Source: Lithospermum erythrorhizon (lineage: Eukaryota; Streptophyta; Magnoliopsida; Boraginales; Boraginaceae). From it: 64,000 bases of DNA. The stretch covers positions 1-64,000 of the forward strand of contig JADFUC010002158.1 in NCBI GenBank assembly GCA_019722365.1, written 5' to 3'. Position numbers and translations under genes: made by a program. How positions within the stretch are numbered: position 1 is the first letter of the stretch; every line of letters starts with the position of its first letter. The notes beneath the pieces are model-generated. The model was not told the origin of the DNA and searched no databases. It was given only the letters and a program-made list of their open reading frames with translations. Shown here in pieces: positions 1-11,310 of this stretch.

Positions 1-2151
1 TCCGTACTTACACTTCATTGCCGCCAGCCACCGGCACTTCGTTGTATGATCTCAGCCGCTATGGCTAGGGTCCTACTTTAAAGCAGCTTTTTGTATCCCT
101 CAAGTTTCACTGGCCCCCAAAGTCCTCCCCTTTCGCTTCCCGGCGCGGACGCTGACCTTTCGTCGGACGATTGTACATGGGACACTTTAACTAACCTCCT
201 CCTTCTCTAACGCACGTGATTTGGCTCACGGGCGTAGATATATCAAACATTTATGATTTACATAAATTCTGGCGATCCATCGGGTTCAGATTTAGGCGCG
301 GGGCGCAATTGACACTCGCCCACATGTAACTTATCCCGAATCTTACACTTAGGTCCTTCATGACCGCCCACTGACGCTCTTCCATGTTTCCAACTCATAC
401 GTGATCGGTCCCATAATCCTCTTGACGAGATACCGCCCTTCTAAGAAGATTCTGTGTTTCTCGGGCGGAGGCTCGGCCGTGTCGAGGACCTCAGTCTCCT
501 ACCAAAAATTTGCCCCGACTTTCTTTCAGCTGGCGCCTACCTTGTCTCAGAGTCACACACCATTGTGACAAAGAACAAACCCTTTTTTCTCTCTCCCAAG
601 AAGTCCAAGTTGAGTCGCAGCTCGGCTCATTAGCCTCGTCATAGCACGACACTCTGTATGTTTCTAGGCAGTCTCCAACGCAAATGTGATATCGATCCAT
701 ACACCGTGCTGGGGTGCGGGTTTCGCTAGCTGATGAAAGGGGCCGGAAAGGACCATATACCATAGCAGATCTTTGTCCCAATCGCCTCCTTCCTCCTCCC
801 CGAGTCGCCTCGACAATCTTTAAAGATTATTCGGTTCATCACCTCTACCTCGCCCATCGCTTCGGGTACGACATTAACAAAACCGCCCTGCTCCATACCC
901 AGCCCCATGTATTCAATCCTCTGCTGTGAATTATACCATTAACTGTGAACGCATTAACGTTACCCCGAATCGGTGAAGATCTCCTTGTGAACCGGTATAC
1001 CCTTCTGGTCCCGCCGGGCGAAGTAGCTTTAGCTTCCACCCACCTCGCAGTAGTTCATCGCTACGACAGTACTTCATCCTCGTGTTTCGGGAAGTCTCAC
1101 GACAATGCCCCACTAATAGAAGGAACGGACACAACATTAACTCACGGGAGGTCAGCGAGGGATGCTGCACGCTTCAGCGCGCTGCCGATCTCCTGACGTG
1201 ATCAAGGGCATCCTTGGCTACTAAGGCCATATCCCCCGATCGCAAGATCCTTCGGGTCGTGGCTTATTATTGATGCGACTACCACAAATGCCTTTGTGCA
1301 TTTCTTCAACACCTACCAAGCCATCCTCTGGGGACTACATTTCATCGCCCTAGAAAGTTCTTCGACAGAGATCCCGTCCAACAGATGTATCTCAAGCTTT
1401 TCTCCGATCTGTTACCACTGGGGATCTTTTAAGCGAGACCCCCGAATTGCGAATTCTAAGACATCCTTACTGCGCCCAGCTATTCTTCACCCTCCCGGTG
1501 TTTGCTCATCACTTCCTTCATCCGAAGGCTTCTTCCGCCACCCACTCCACCGGGGTGGAGTCCTGCATCAACTTATTCGTCAGTGGGTCGGGCTAAAGAC
1601 AACATGTTCCGCCTCCCGATTCCTTCCCAAATGGACATGCTCCATGTGACAGATCGATCAAACTAACTCTCCGCAGATATCCCACCTCAAGCTTCTTTGT
1701 CTCTCATCAATTTTAAAATAGCTCTTTATGACCCACCATCAATCGAGAACCGTTTGCCATGGATGCTGCTTCGCCCCAAGGCATTTGCTAATGGAAGTCC
1801 ATTGGCAAGTGTCATAGTCGGCCTCGGCTGTCAGGGTCGCCAAGTGTGAATCGAATGACATACTCAATTCATGTCTCCTGTGACTACAAAAAGTATACCG
1901 TTCTCGAACTACCCGGGTTTCTCGTACCATCCACGTATAGCAATCATACTGCCCACTTCTTACCGCTAGCGTTGATCATTTCAAAGCCCGTTGCTCCCCC
2001 TGGGGCGCATTCTACCACGGTTCCGCTGGCCTGCTGACGTCAGTCTGCGGATTGTATCAAGGTCAAACTCGCCGCCTCTATGTCCCATTTGCCTATTCAC
2101 TGAGCGGTCAGTTCTCCAATATTTGCCTAAGGGCTGACCAGGATTGCCTTT

Positions 2152-2610
2152 TTACCGCGTGGCTCCAAAGACACACTTATCCGGATCGAGCCACAAGTTG
2201 TACTTCCGCAGTTTCCTCAAAGCTTTTCGAGGTCGGGTTTCATGATCGGATGTTTCCTCGACTTCGACGAGCATGTCATCTACGTAGATTTCTATGTTCC
2301 GACCAATCTGAGTGGAAAACACCTTGTTGACCATCCTCTAGTACGTGGCCCCCGCGTTCTTCAACCCAAAGGCCATGACTTTCTAGCAGTAAATGCCATA
2401 TTCCGTGACGAAGGCTATTTTCTCCACATCGTCTTCAGCCATGAATATCTGGTGGTATCCTCGGAAGGCATCCAGAAAGTCCACCACCTTATCATCCTCC
2501 GCCAATCGACCAACCTACTAATGTTGGTACAAAGAATCCTTTCGGGCAAGTTCGCTGATACCGCGAAGTCTCAGACATCCACCAGGTCCCGCTGTTTCGG
2601 GGACTAATAC
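2152..2610 (-). pseudogene. Ty3/gypsy reverse transcriptase fragment
   Basis: Read on the minus strand, this stretch gives the ordered hallmarks of a gypsy RT. First comes SGTW followed by TCPKGFF (usually ACPKDSF). Then come VVDFLDAF and GYHQ, MAEDDVEKIAFVTEYGIY, KVMAFGLKNAGATY, and the catalytic box YVDDMLV at the low-coordinate end. Two codons in the fingers/palm part are TAG stops; one replaces the tyrosine after IYC and the other the glutamine before RMVNKVF. The catalytic aspartates survive but the frame does not, so no active enzyme can be made. Confidence 0.88.
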
Positions 2611-3686
2611 TACGTCATAAAGCCATGGGCACAAAAGTTCCCCTGATGATATTTTCTCCGCCAAAGAACTTTCCTACCTCCGCAATGGCTTTCCCTTCTT
2701 CGTGAGAAGTCCGCTTTTGTTCGTCAAGCCAGGCTGCTGGTCAACGAACAATGATTGACCGAACGATTGATTTAATTCCCCGGCATATCCTTTGGCTCCC
2801 AAGCGAAGATATCCCGATACTCCCTGAGGACTCGAATGAGCATGGCTTCGTGCTCGCCCCTGTCGCGCCTATTCAATACCTTCTTCGATCCCTCTCATCA
2901 AACCCAGATACTCCCGACCACGCGTAGCCCTTTCCCCGGGCTCTCCCCCCGAGGTCCCTCCGAGGCACATAGTTATCTCGACCGTTGTGTCCCACCATTC
3001 CGGCCGGACGTGCACTCCCACCTCCATTTGTGCTTTTATCCGCTCTCGAGGCTAAATAGCACCAAGGCAGTCTATTCTTAGCCTCCCTTGCATCTCACCC
3101 ATCCTATGTCGGGAATTTTATTCGAGGTGTATCATGATACCACTGCCTCGAATCGCGGATGGGCCGGTCAACCTATTATCCTGGGTTGTGCCCCGGCCCA
3201 CAATGGCGGTCCACCATCCTAGTCGCCGGGCCGCTGGATGCTTCCCCATCGTGACTATAAGGTTTGGACATTCCCAACCAAGCTATCGCATCTCGGTGAA
3301 CTCCCACTACCGGGGTGGCCACCTGTCCGATCTACGCCCGACTCATTCCTAGCTTGAGATATGCATACTTAACAGGGATTTCCACCGAGCTGTTGTCTAC
3401 CAACATCCGTCTCACCTCAAAGGTGGATATCACCGAGGTGATGACCTGCGGGTCTTCGTGTGGGCACTCTATACCTCAAAATTCTTCCGAGAAAAGACAA
3501 GTCCGGGAACTAGAGTGTGCTCCCGCGTTACCGCATATATGTCCCTTTGGGCGAGCCTGCCTCAAAGACCGCTAAAAATCTCCTCCTCCGCTCGCCTCTG
3601 CAACGACGTTGACTCTTCCGGTGATTTTGGAGGCCCATCCGGGACCTCGAGGTTTCCTACCAAACGCCGATTCACACTCGAATTTC

Positions 3687-4037
3687 TCAAGTGGGATTTA
3701 AATCTTTCAACCGCCCGCTGACGAGCTTATTCTCGATCTTCGTGTGCCTGAAGTTATTGGTGTCACACCATGATCCTTGTGGTACCGAAAGAACTTGGCG
3801 ATATCCCTTTGACATGATCTCTTCTACCGAGGCGGCCGTGGCAACAACAGCTGATGTCCAGAACACATTCCCGGCTGAGGTCTTCAAAGGAGTCAAGTAT
3901 TCGATCTTCCCCTCCTCGACCTCCTTCCTTCTTCCGGACCGACTCCGCGGTGAAAATGCACTCCTTGAAGGCCGGGCTGGGGAGACGCCCATCGCTCCCC
4001 GGATCCCGCCCAAGACCTTTCTGGGGCTCGGGCTCAC
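3687..4037 (-). pseudogene. Ty3/gypsy gag C-terminal fragment
   Basis: The minus-strand reading contains YLTPLKTS and, about 60 residues later, CDTNNFRHTKIE followed by GRLKDL. These match the end of Tat-type Gag, where a stretch with TPLNT is followed by HGHDTNNCRHLK and a GRLKDL-like tail. The key cysteine of that motif is read here as phenylalanine. Only a frame fragment remains; neighbouring frames carry the rest in pieces. Confidence 0.65.
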
Positions 4038-5090
4038 CGGTGTTCATCTACCGACGCTCCTTGTACCTCACGCTTTTCCACTCGATCCTGATATACTTTA
4101 TAGGCCCGCTCGTTAACCTCTCCATATCACATACGCTTCTCTTGAGAAGTTGACTCTTGAACTTGCTCAACCGCAAGCCTTCCACAGTACCACAAATTTA
4201 TGTGTTTTGATTAACTCCCCGGTATTAGGTTGAACTCGTTGAATGCCCCGGAAGGAGGTTATTGACTCTGCCCTTCTATCCGATGGTCTCTGGGAGTGTT
4301 TATCTTGTATTATCGACTCTTCCCTAAATAGGTCCCGGTGAACCGGTTCGAGATTCGTGACGCGATCCACCTTCAGCACCGGTCGAACCATTTTACCGGG
4401 TCCGACTCAGGCTAGCCGGAAAGGCTCTGCAATACACCTTGTTCTTTCTCCGGCTGGTGAAAGGACATCCGGGAGTGGAGTTCCACCACGTGGCTCCCCA
4501 GATCCATTTTCAGAAGGAATCCGCGGCGCAAGTGAGTTTCAACCCCGCCGTACGACGGCACCCTTATATCGTGGGGAGTGCGGCTAGCCCCTAACTCTAG
4601 ATATTCCTCGTCGATTTGTCCAAACCACCTTGTAGATAGGGCATCTGACTGCCGCTTATAAAGGCCCCTGTTGAGGAGCCGTCGCCGTATTCCAAATACC
4701 AGGATTTACTTTGCCGCTCGCGATCGCTCATTTGTTTATTTCCTCCACCGGGGAGTAGCGTAGGTCTCCTCCCCATCCTCCCGGGCGGATGACACCTCGT
4801 GATTCTCCTCCTAACGCGGATCTCGCTTCCCGAGTTGTTGCATCACCCGCGCATGATTGTTCCTCGCTATCTCATGGATTATCGCTTACCATCTCCTGGG
4901 CGCTAATTTTCTACTGTGTACGCCTCCCAGCTCAGAGGTTGACTGCCTCGGACACGGGCGAGGCATCATTCACGACCATCATGGGATCATCCGTGCTTAG
5001 CCCATTGATCCCTTTGGGGTCAGCATCATGCTCGCTTGTTTCGTGATAACGGCATGAGCACGGTTGCTAGACGGTTGATTTCTTTCAACG

Positions 5091-5116
5091 CAAGTCTCCC
5101 AATCGGTGGTCGCCAA
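5091..5116 (-). other. Primer-binding site of the gypsy element
   Basis: On the minus strand the bases directly after the LTR end are TTGGCGACCACCGATTGGGA. This is the TGGCGACC type of primer-binding site used by Tat-like plant elements. It lies exactly where expected, next to an LTR end reading CCAACA, and fixes the element's orientation and the LTR inner border. Confidence 0.7.
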
Positions 5117-5638
5117 TGTTGGTTCGTTTCGCAGGGCCGGGTCACAAACAAGGACCGTTCGTTCGATGGAACACTCCGACGATCAAGTCAAGAACGATCG
5201 AAAGAGTTTAGTTTCTAGTTAAATAAGGCTGTGATCAAAGTCAACTTACTCGATCACCGCGCTACCTTTTATAGTTGTTTGAATGGTTACTTTTGGCCTG
5301 TTTCCTTGATGGCCTCCTCGCTCAATTTCGAGCAAATGATTATACGTCTATTGCGGGCCGTAATAATAGCCTTAATTACCTTAACGGGTGTCGAATCAGC
5401 CGTTAATACTCAACGGTCTTCTTCCTCCCGGCTGACCGACAAATTAAGCCCTCGAGATTGGCCTCTGACGCCTCGGCCCACTCCGTGGGGTCCGGTGCAT
5501 CTATTCTGCCGTCCCGATTCTCCGGGCGAGCCCAATCGATTGGACTCAATCGTACCCCACTTAATTACGATTATCAACGCCTATAACATTTTCACGAAGC
5601 ACCTTTAAGTCAAAAACTTAGAAATAGAAAAAATTACA
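5117..5638 (-). repeat. 5' LTR of the gypsy element
   Basis: The inner border is fixed by the adjoining primer-binding site (TGTTGG on the plus strand at 5117). A TATA box (CTATAAAAGG on the minus strand, near 5268-5276) sits about 150 bases before that border, as expected for an LTR promoter. The outer border is uncertain because the second LTR is outside the window. Confidence 0.55.
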
Positions 5639-6007
5639 GTAAATAAGAGTAACAATATTTTTTTCCTCAGAGACAGTGGTCTGCCTCTACCTCTTTTAAG
5701 TTCAGTTAGAACGTGTTAAAACTGATTATTCCGTTTTTCTATTTTGTCACATATTGTTTATTGTCGACTCTTGACCGCCTGATCATTGGTGTTTTGTTGT
5801 GAGTACAAATCCTATCAACTTAGTTTCCAACTGGAAGATCGTCCAACTTATCTACATATCCTTAGTTATTATTTTCTCTTTTGGGTGTTCGGTTGTGATA
5901 ATTTGTCTTGGTCATTTTACTTCCCAACTTTATCTACTTTAATATTGTTAATTTCCATATTGAAGCTTGAATTAAGAAATTATTTTAAAGTTATTTAGGG
6001 TTCATAT
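5639..6007. other. AT-rich spacer
   Basis: This is AT-rich sequence between two retrotransposon remnants. No domain, RNA gene or clear repeat structure is visible. Confidence 0.5.
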
Positions 6008-6245
6008 GTAAACAATCGAATTGGAAAAAAATGAAGAAGAGAGAATTTTCATTTCAGTTGAATTGTGATTGTTACAAATGAATTAGTTAGCTTCCAATAC
6101 GCTCTAAGCTCCTATATATACAACGAGCTCAGTCCTTCAAATCTGTTGGAGCTATTATCTTTGAAATGGATTTTGGCGGGAAAATCTGTTAGCTAACTTC
6201 CTCCTTTGCCTCATCACCTTTCAAGTCAGCATCAGGCAACATCCC
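6008..6245 (-). repeat. 3' LTR of the copia remnant
   Basis: It begins on the minus strand with TGATGCTGACTTGAAAGG just after the RNase H end. It contains a TATA-like TATATATAGG and ends in a CT-rich stretch and a TACA-type end near 6008. Its first 50 bases recur at 7495-7551, which supports the LTR call. Confidence 0.55.
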
Positions 6246-6900
6246 CTGCGAGCTGGAATGTCGAACATTCCCAGCTTGGATAACAAATAGTGATGCTGAG
6301 AAGAAGGCAACGCCTTAGTTAAAACATCAGCTAATTGTTCAGTGGTAGGAACATGAGCTAGTTGTAAGAACCCTTCAATGACCTTATCACGTGTGAAGTG
6401 ACAATCTATGTCGATATGCTTAGTATGCTCGTGAAACAAAGGATTCTTAGCTATGTGAATGGATGAACTATTATCACAGTATAATATAACAACCCCTAAA
6501 TCTGCCAACAATCTAACGAGCCAGGTGACCTCTGCAGATGTTTGTGCCATAGCTCAATATTCAGCTTCTGCAGAGCTCCAAGAAACAATAGACTGCTTCT
6601 TACTCTTCCATGATATAGGAGCTCCTCCTAAGGTAAGAAGATACCCTGTGATTGACCTCCGAGTTGTGGGACAGGTTGCCCAATCACTATCAGAAAAAGC
6701 ATGCAACTGCATATCAGTGGAACCTTTGAGTAATAAGCCTTGACCAATCGTCTTGTTAACATAGCCAAGTAGATGATGCAAGGCCTGCAAATGAGAAGTT
6801 CTGGGAACTTTCATAAACTGACTCGAGGTTTGTACTGAACAAGCCAAGTCTGGCCTGGTATTAGTAAAAAAATTAGCTTTCCAATCATCCTCTTGTAATA
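6221..6900 (-). pseudogene. Ty1/copia RT end and RNase H
   Basis: Read on the minus strand, it begins with RPDLACSV (end of RT). It continues through SQFMKVP, HLQALHHLLGYV, GLLL, FSDSDWATC, RRSITGYL, ISWKSKKQ and SSAEAEY, then MAQTSAEVTWLV, LYCDNSSSIHIAKNP, HEHTKHIDIDCHF and ADVLTKAL. That is a nearly complete copia RNase H. One codon between AEAEY and AMAQ is TGA (6551-6553), where an arginine CGA is usual. This fits C-to-T decay of a methylated CpG. Confidence 0.9.
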
Positions 6901-7065
6901 TTCAGGATTATCTAGTAACCCTCCATCATTAGGGACAAGCTTTAAATTCAATGGTAAAAGGGTAACATGATGATGAGATGACTAAAAACTCATTCAACTT
7001 GGAAGCTCATTGTCTAGATGCTTGCTTGAGGCCATATAAGCTCATTCAACTTGTAATATTCAGGA

Positions 7066-7440
7066 TTATCTAGTAGGATACTCATAAGACATAGTTGGCA
7101 AAGGCATATCAGAAGGTAAAACATGATTATGATAAGGAAAATATTTCTCAAAAAAATTCACATCTCTTGAATGAAAAACATATTGTTTTTTTTGTAAATC
7201 AAAAAATTTGTTAGCTTTCTTTCCAAAATTATATCTAATGAAAACACAAGGAGATGCACGTATATCAAACTTGGACCTTCCTTGCTTATTAGTACTAGCA
7301 AAACATAAGCATCCAAAAGATCTAAGATGCTCATATTGTGGTAATATGTTGAACAATATTTGAAAAGGTATTTTGAGATTTAAGGATGGTAAAGGATATC
7401 TGTTTATTAAGTAAGTGGTTGTAAGGATGCAATCTCCCAA
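7066..7440 (-). pseudogene. Ty1/copia integrase C-terminal fragment
   Basis: The minus-strand product has TTYLINRYP, PFQILFN, YEHLRSFGCLCFAS, RSKFDIRASPCVFIRY, FFDLQKKQYVFHSRDV and FFEKYFP. This is the standard C-terminal part of plant copia integrases. The catalytic core upstream is absent; the sequence runs instead into an LTR fragment. The end is joined to a 26-base repeat that recurs near 6893. Confidence 0.88.
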
Positions 7441-7551
7441 AAAGGAAATAGGAAGATTAGATTAAAAAAAGAAGAGATCTAGCAGTTGTAAAATTTGTTA
7501 GCTAACTTCCTTTTTTGCCACATCACCTGCCAAGTCAACATCAGTCAACAA

Positions 7552-7978
7552 ATATTATCGTTAGTTTTTTGGGTGACCAATATTCAATAATTCTATCAAT
7601 ATTGAGGTCTAAGCTGTGATGGTGTCACTATTGTGGTTCATACCTCCACAATGTTTGACCAGAATGAGAATTACTTAATTCTCCCGTCCAATTCAGTTTA
7701 ACTATAATGTCATTTTAGTTCAAGTAAAAAAACTTCATAGGTTCTAGTAACAAGGAGATCACCCGCTCCATCCTCTAACTCAAATCATGACACAAACACA
7801 TACGTTATAATCGTTATGTGGATATTAAGATTGTCAAACATTTTTTTTAAAACAATACATTTGTCACATTCTTACTGATGTGTCAGGAAATGAGACGGAG
7901 GATCTCTTCTAATAAATAATGACATATTATATCATACTGAAAAAATTAAAAGGAGTTCTAACTAAACCTTCAGTTAAT
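7552..7978. other. AT-rich spacer
   Basis: I see no gene or named repeat. The stretch separates the copia remnant from the next LTR element. Confidence 0.45.
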
Positions 7979-8690
7979 TGTCAATATGCCTTGAATCGAT
8001 ATCATTCACTGCTACGATTGCGAGATCGGGACTTGTATCATGTTTAAACCGATGTGAAAGATGTCGAAAAAGACATACTGACTCATGTGGGACGACAAGC
8101 CCCGACCAGCAGTTTATTGTTCCAGAGAAATATCGACTCAGATCGAGCGATACCAAGCCCCGATACATGCTCTACACCTGGAGATTTCGAAGTCGGTTCT
8201 GAAGGCTTTCTGAGGCGGTTTGGGGCCTATAAATACTCTCCACTTGGTTTCGAAGTTCCTAACCCTAAATTTAATTGTATATTGAATGTAGAGCAATATT
8301 TCGAATAGTTTAGGGAATATATTCTATTCTCTTATGCATACTGCAGTCAAGTTGTATTCGGCTTTTCTATTCCTTCTGAAGTTCTAAAGAGTCAAGCAAT
8401 TTCACAAGTCTGCTGCTAGTTTAGGCTATACCAGAGCATAGTTTGCCCATTCGAGAATACAGGTCAAGCAATTCTATTCTAAAAATAATGCAGTAATAAG
8501 TCCAATCTTCTAGGTAATGATCTACACATCTCGAGACCTAAGTTTAGATCAAGTCTCAGAATCGTTTCTCCATTATACCGAAATTGCTTCGTGGCGCCTG
8601 TGGGATTAGTCCTAACACATTATTGTGGATGCCACGTTAAAATCTCTATCTTTTTATTTTTCAAGATTTCTACATAATTCCATGCCTTAG
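7979..8690 (+). repeat. Left LTR and adjoining leader
   Basis: The LTR holds a TATA box at about 8229. A PBS-like motif (GTGGCGCC...GTGGGA) lies at about 8592-8607. Similarity to the right copy continues past that motif for roughly 100 bases, to about ACATAATTCC, so the true LTR end is uncertain. Confidence 0.55.
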
Positions 8691-9342
8691 AATTCATAAT
8701 TGTCTCATATATCAAATTCTTCCGCCATTATAATAAACTGCACGAGTTTGGGTTTCAAATCACAAGACAAGCAGAAAGTATTAAAATTGAGAAGTTCATC
8801 AGAAACAATTTCCCGCTTCGCAAACGCTAGCGGCGACAACGGTAGGCCCTCGTTCCTCTCGGATTTAAAATCCACCAAGACCGTTACTCCGATAACATGG
8901 ATAGCCTAGAGGAGAAGGCACACTCAACGCTTTCGAATGAGGATACTGCTCGGCTATGCTTAAGCTGAGTTTGGGGACAGGACGAAGAGTTTCGACCAAT
9001 AAGTTTAAAGCAAATGCCTGCTTGGGCTAAGAAACGAAGAAAGGTACATCTTTTAAGAACCTGCTCTGCATCATCTTAATAGTATACTATGATTTATGTA
9101 TATAGATATTAAGCATTGAGGATGCAGGATCCCGCTGATATCATAGCCTCTCTTTTACTTATTTCATAAGCGAGAACTTTAGGGAGTCTATAATAAATGG
9201 TACGATTCGCTATCTCCGAAGAAGTTGTGCTCGGCTTCTCACATACCGTGAATTTGCGTATTAGTTGTAGTAGTAGTTCTACTTCTGGTTCGGGTCCTCA
9301 TGGTGCACTAGTTGCTAACACTAGTCGTCCGCATTAGCTCAC

Positions 9343-9828
9343 GTGCGTGGTGTTTCTCTAGAAGGCAATGGGAGGGGTCTCGAGTTCAACCGGATAGATG
9401 CAATTACTATGTGCAATCGGGGATTATTAGACACCGATTTTCCCAAGGGGAGGGACGAACAGAAAAAGCCTCGAGTGATACTATCATATCGCCACCGATA
9501 TGCATTTCAAGAGGACATGGCCTTAGTTGTCGATGCCATACATTCTACAATCGGCGCGTGGCCTTATATCATATGTGTGTCTTGGGAGCTGCCTCAACAT
9601 ATAAGTAATGGACGGTGCATTGTTTCAATGACAATGGTTCACCAAGACGCTGGGATTGGCTCAATTAGATTAGACGATGATGGTAGATTCTACACATTGA
9701 ACAAGTTGTTGGGATACGCGCTCTTTGCTACGACTACTTCTAATTTGTTATCAGTCTCGTTAGACAAGAAGAGGTTTAGCTTCTTAGAGAAATCGAGGGT
9801 CGGGACCGTCTGCAGGGTTCATATGTGA
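9343..9828 (+). CDS. Unrecognised 161-codon frame inside the LTR element
   Basis: An uninterrupted frame between the two LTR copies, starting at ATG. The product is mixed hydrophilic, with no signal peptide, membrane span or metal-binding cluster that I recognise, and no similarity to Gag or Pol that I can see. The segments RVILSYRHRYAFQEDMAL and HQDAGIGSIRLDDDGRFY look protein-like. The sequence is fairly GC-rich, and chance frames of this length are then possible. It could be a relic of gag, a captured gene fragment, or not coding at all. Confidence 0.25.
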   Translation: MRGVSLEGNGRGLEFNRIDAITMCNRGLLDTDFPKGRDEQKKPRVILSYRHRYAFQEDMALVVDAIHSTIGAWPYIICVSWELPQHISNGRCIVSMTMVHQDAGIGSIRLDDDGRFYTLNKLLGYALFATTTSNLLSVSLDKKRFSFLEKSRVGTVCRVHM

Positions 9829-10579
9829 TTGAACCACACATTGTATGTTCTACAAGTGTAGTACGTTTAGGTCAGTTATACAGGTTGGGAAATAGCGGAG
9901 TAGTCAAATCAGGAGTCAAGATAAATAAGAGGGGCACTTCGACGCTTTTAGTGGAAAATACCGCTTGTTTCCAAGGGTTTCGTCAATATCATAGGCAGCC
10001 TCAGATGTCCCGCCGAGAAAACTACCTTCCGGGGTACCTTCCGGTAGGTACGACAGGGGATGAGTTACCATGCTTTCCCCGTCAGCAGAACTCGTTCTCA
10101 CAGGTTATCTCGGTTGATGGTATTGAGACTATTCAATGGCGTGTCATTATCGAGAGGAGATTACTTCCGCCGTCCTGAGATCATAGGAACGGACCGTTTT
10201 CAAGATAACGCCCGGGAAGAGGGACGATTGACTCAGATTTCTCATGCTACTGGATGTGAAAAAGATGATACTTCTTTGGGTATACACTAGTCTCCTCAAG
10301 TTCTCGATTTTGGTTCTTCACAGTGGTCGATATCATAGTAGTAGAATATCGACAATTAGCTGAGAGGTCTCATAGTGGGCGGACTTAACGGTGGTTGGAC
10401 TTACAACCGATCTATTTTGATATTTTATTGGTGACACGCAATACGCGGCGCGAGCTGCCAGCTTAAGCATCGCTCTCTCTTCCGGTATTCGACCGACACA
10501 TCTCGGTACTTCGGTACATCCGTGCACTGGAGTTCCCATTTTCTATTATCCGTGGAGGATTCAAGTCGTGGTGGAGATT

Positions 10580-11310
10580 TGTCGTATGCCTTGAATCGAT
10601 AATGTCTGGGGCTACATGACGAGAAGGATTCGGGATCAGACGAGGGTCAGAACTCCCACGCAAGCCCGACGGAAGATGTCGAAATACAATAGAATTTCGA
10701 CTACTTGTATGTGGGGCGACAATCCCGATACAAGCCCCGGAGCAATGCTATTTTTGTTCCAGAAATATCGGACTCAGGACGGATTTATTACCAAGTCACG
10801 ATACAAGCCCCAACGCAGAGATTTCTCGAAAGTCACTTAAGGATTTCAAGACAATTTCGCTTATAAATACCCATCCACTGCTTCAATCTCTAACCCTAAA
10901 ATTCGATTGTTTGCGCTATTAAATGTAGCTAATTCCGGGACAAGATAAGATGTTATTCTATTCTTCCGAATAGTGTGCGCTAAACAGATTCGCTCTGCTT
11001 TCTATTCTTCTAAGTTCTAAAGAAGTATACTACACAAAGTCTGAGATAGCTTGCGCTATACTTCGAGAAAGATACTGTCATCCGAGAATAGCGTGTCCGC
11101 TAATTCTATTCTAAAATAGCGAGGGCAATAATTTTATTCGCTCCCACAGAATATCTACACATCCGGTAGCTGTTAAATCGCTCCTCCATTATAAATAAAT
11201 CATTATGGCCGTCCGCCCAATTCTAACACATCGTTACTCGACGCCACGTTAAAATCTCTCTATCTTTTATTTTTCGCATTTTACATAATTCCTCATTTTA
11301 AAATTTTATA
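10580..11310 (+). repeat. Right LTR copy
   Basis: It begins TGTCGTATGCC directly after a purine-rich tract. It follows the left copy through TCTAACCCTAAA, TTCTATTCT, AACACAT and CCACGTTAAAATC, with many small insertions and deletions. The PBS-like segment is also partly recognisable here (ATGGCCGTCCGCCC). Confidence 0.55.

Larger units (their letters stand above)
1..5638 (-). mobile_element. Degenerate Ty3/gypsy LTR retrotransposon (Tat-like), 3' part cut by window edge
   Basis: The block is clearly richer in G+C than most of the window and reads as a decayed Ty3/gypsy element on the minus strand. From right to left it shows a 5' LTR, a primer-binding site, a gag-like end (3687-4037) and reverse transcriptase (2152-2610). 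The left 2.1 kb should hold RNase H and integrase, but I could not recognise them securely. The 3' LTR must lie beyond position 1. The gag end without a zinc knuckle and the YVDDMLV box are typical of the Tat lineage. Several in-frame stops and frameshifts show that the copy is dead. The outer border at about 5638 is a guess from a CA end; no target-site duplication could be checked. Confidence 0.8.
6008..7551 (-). mobile_element. Ty1/copia LTR retrotransposon remnant, internally deleted
   Basis: On the minus strand this holds the C-terminal part of integrase (7066-7440), then after a deletion the end of RT and the RNase H (6221-6900), then a 3' LTR (6008-6245). A short LTR piece (about 7495-7551) repeats the first 50 or so bases of that LTR, with GTTAGCTAACTTCC in both copies. 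It runs almost directly into integrase, so gag, protease and most of RT are missing. The element is dead. Confidence 0.85.
7979..11310 (+). mobile_element. LTR retrotransposon with almost no coding sequence (LARD-like)
   Basis: Two diverged copies of one sequence, each starting TGTC and then ATGCCTTGAATCGAT, lie at 7979 and 10580. Both have a TATA box (CTATAAATACTC near 8229 and TTATAAATACCC near 10862) and the downstream motif GCCACGTTAAAATCTCT. A purine-rich GTGGTGGAGATT precedes the right copy, as a polypurine tract should. The 1.9 kb between them has one 161-codon frame and no recognisable gag or pol. The left copy carries a PBS-like GTGGCGCCTGTGGGATTAG. Target-site duplications were not found. 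Confidence 0.6.

Noticed and set aside
1..2100. Short plus- and minus-strand frames as host genes
   Set aside because: All lie in the decayed gypsy element. None shows a host protein domain and they overlap one another in several frames.
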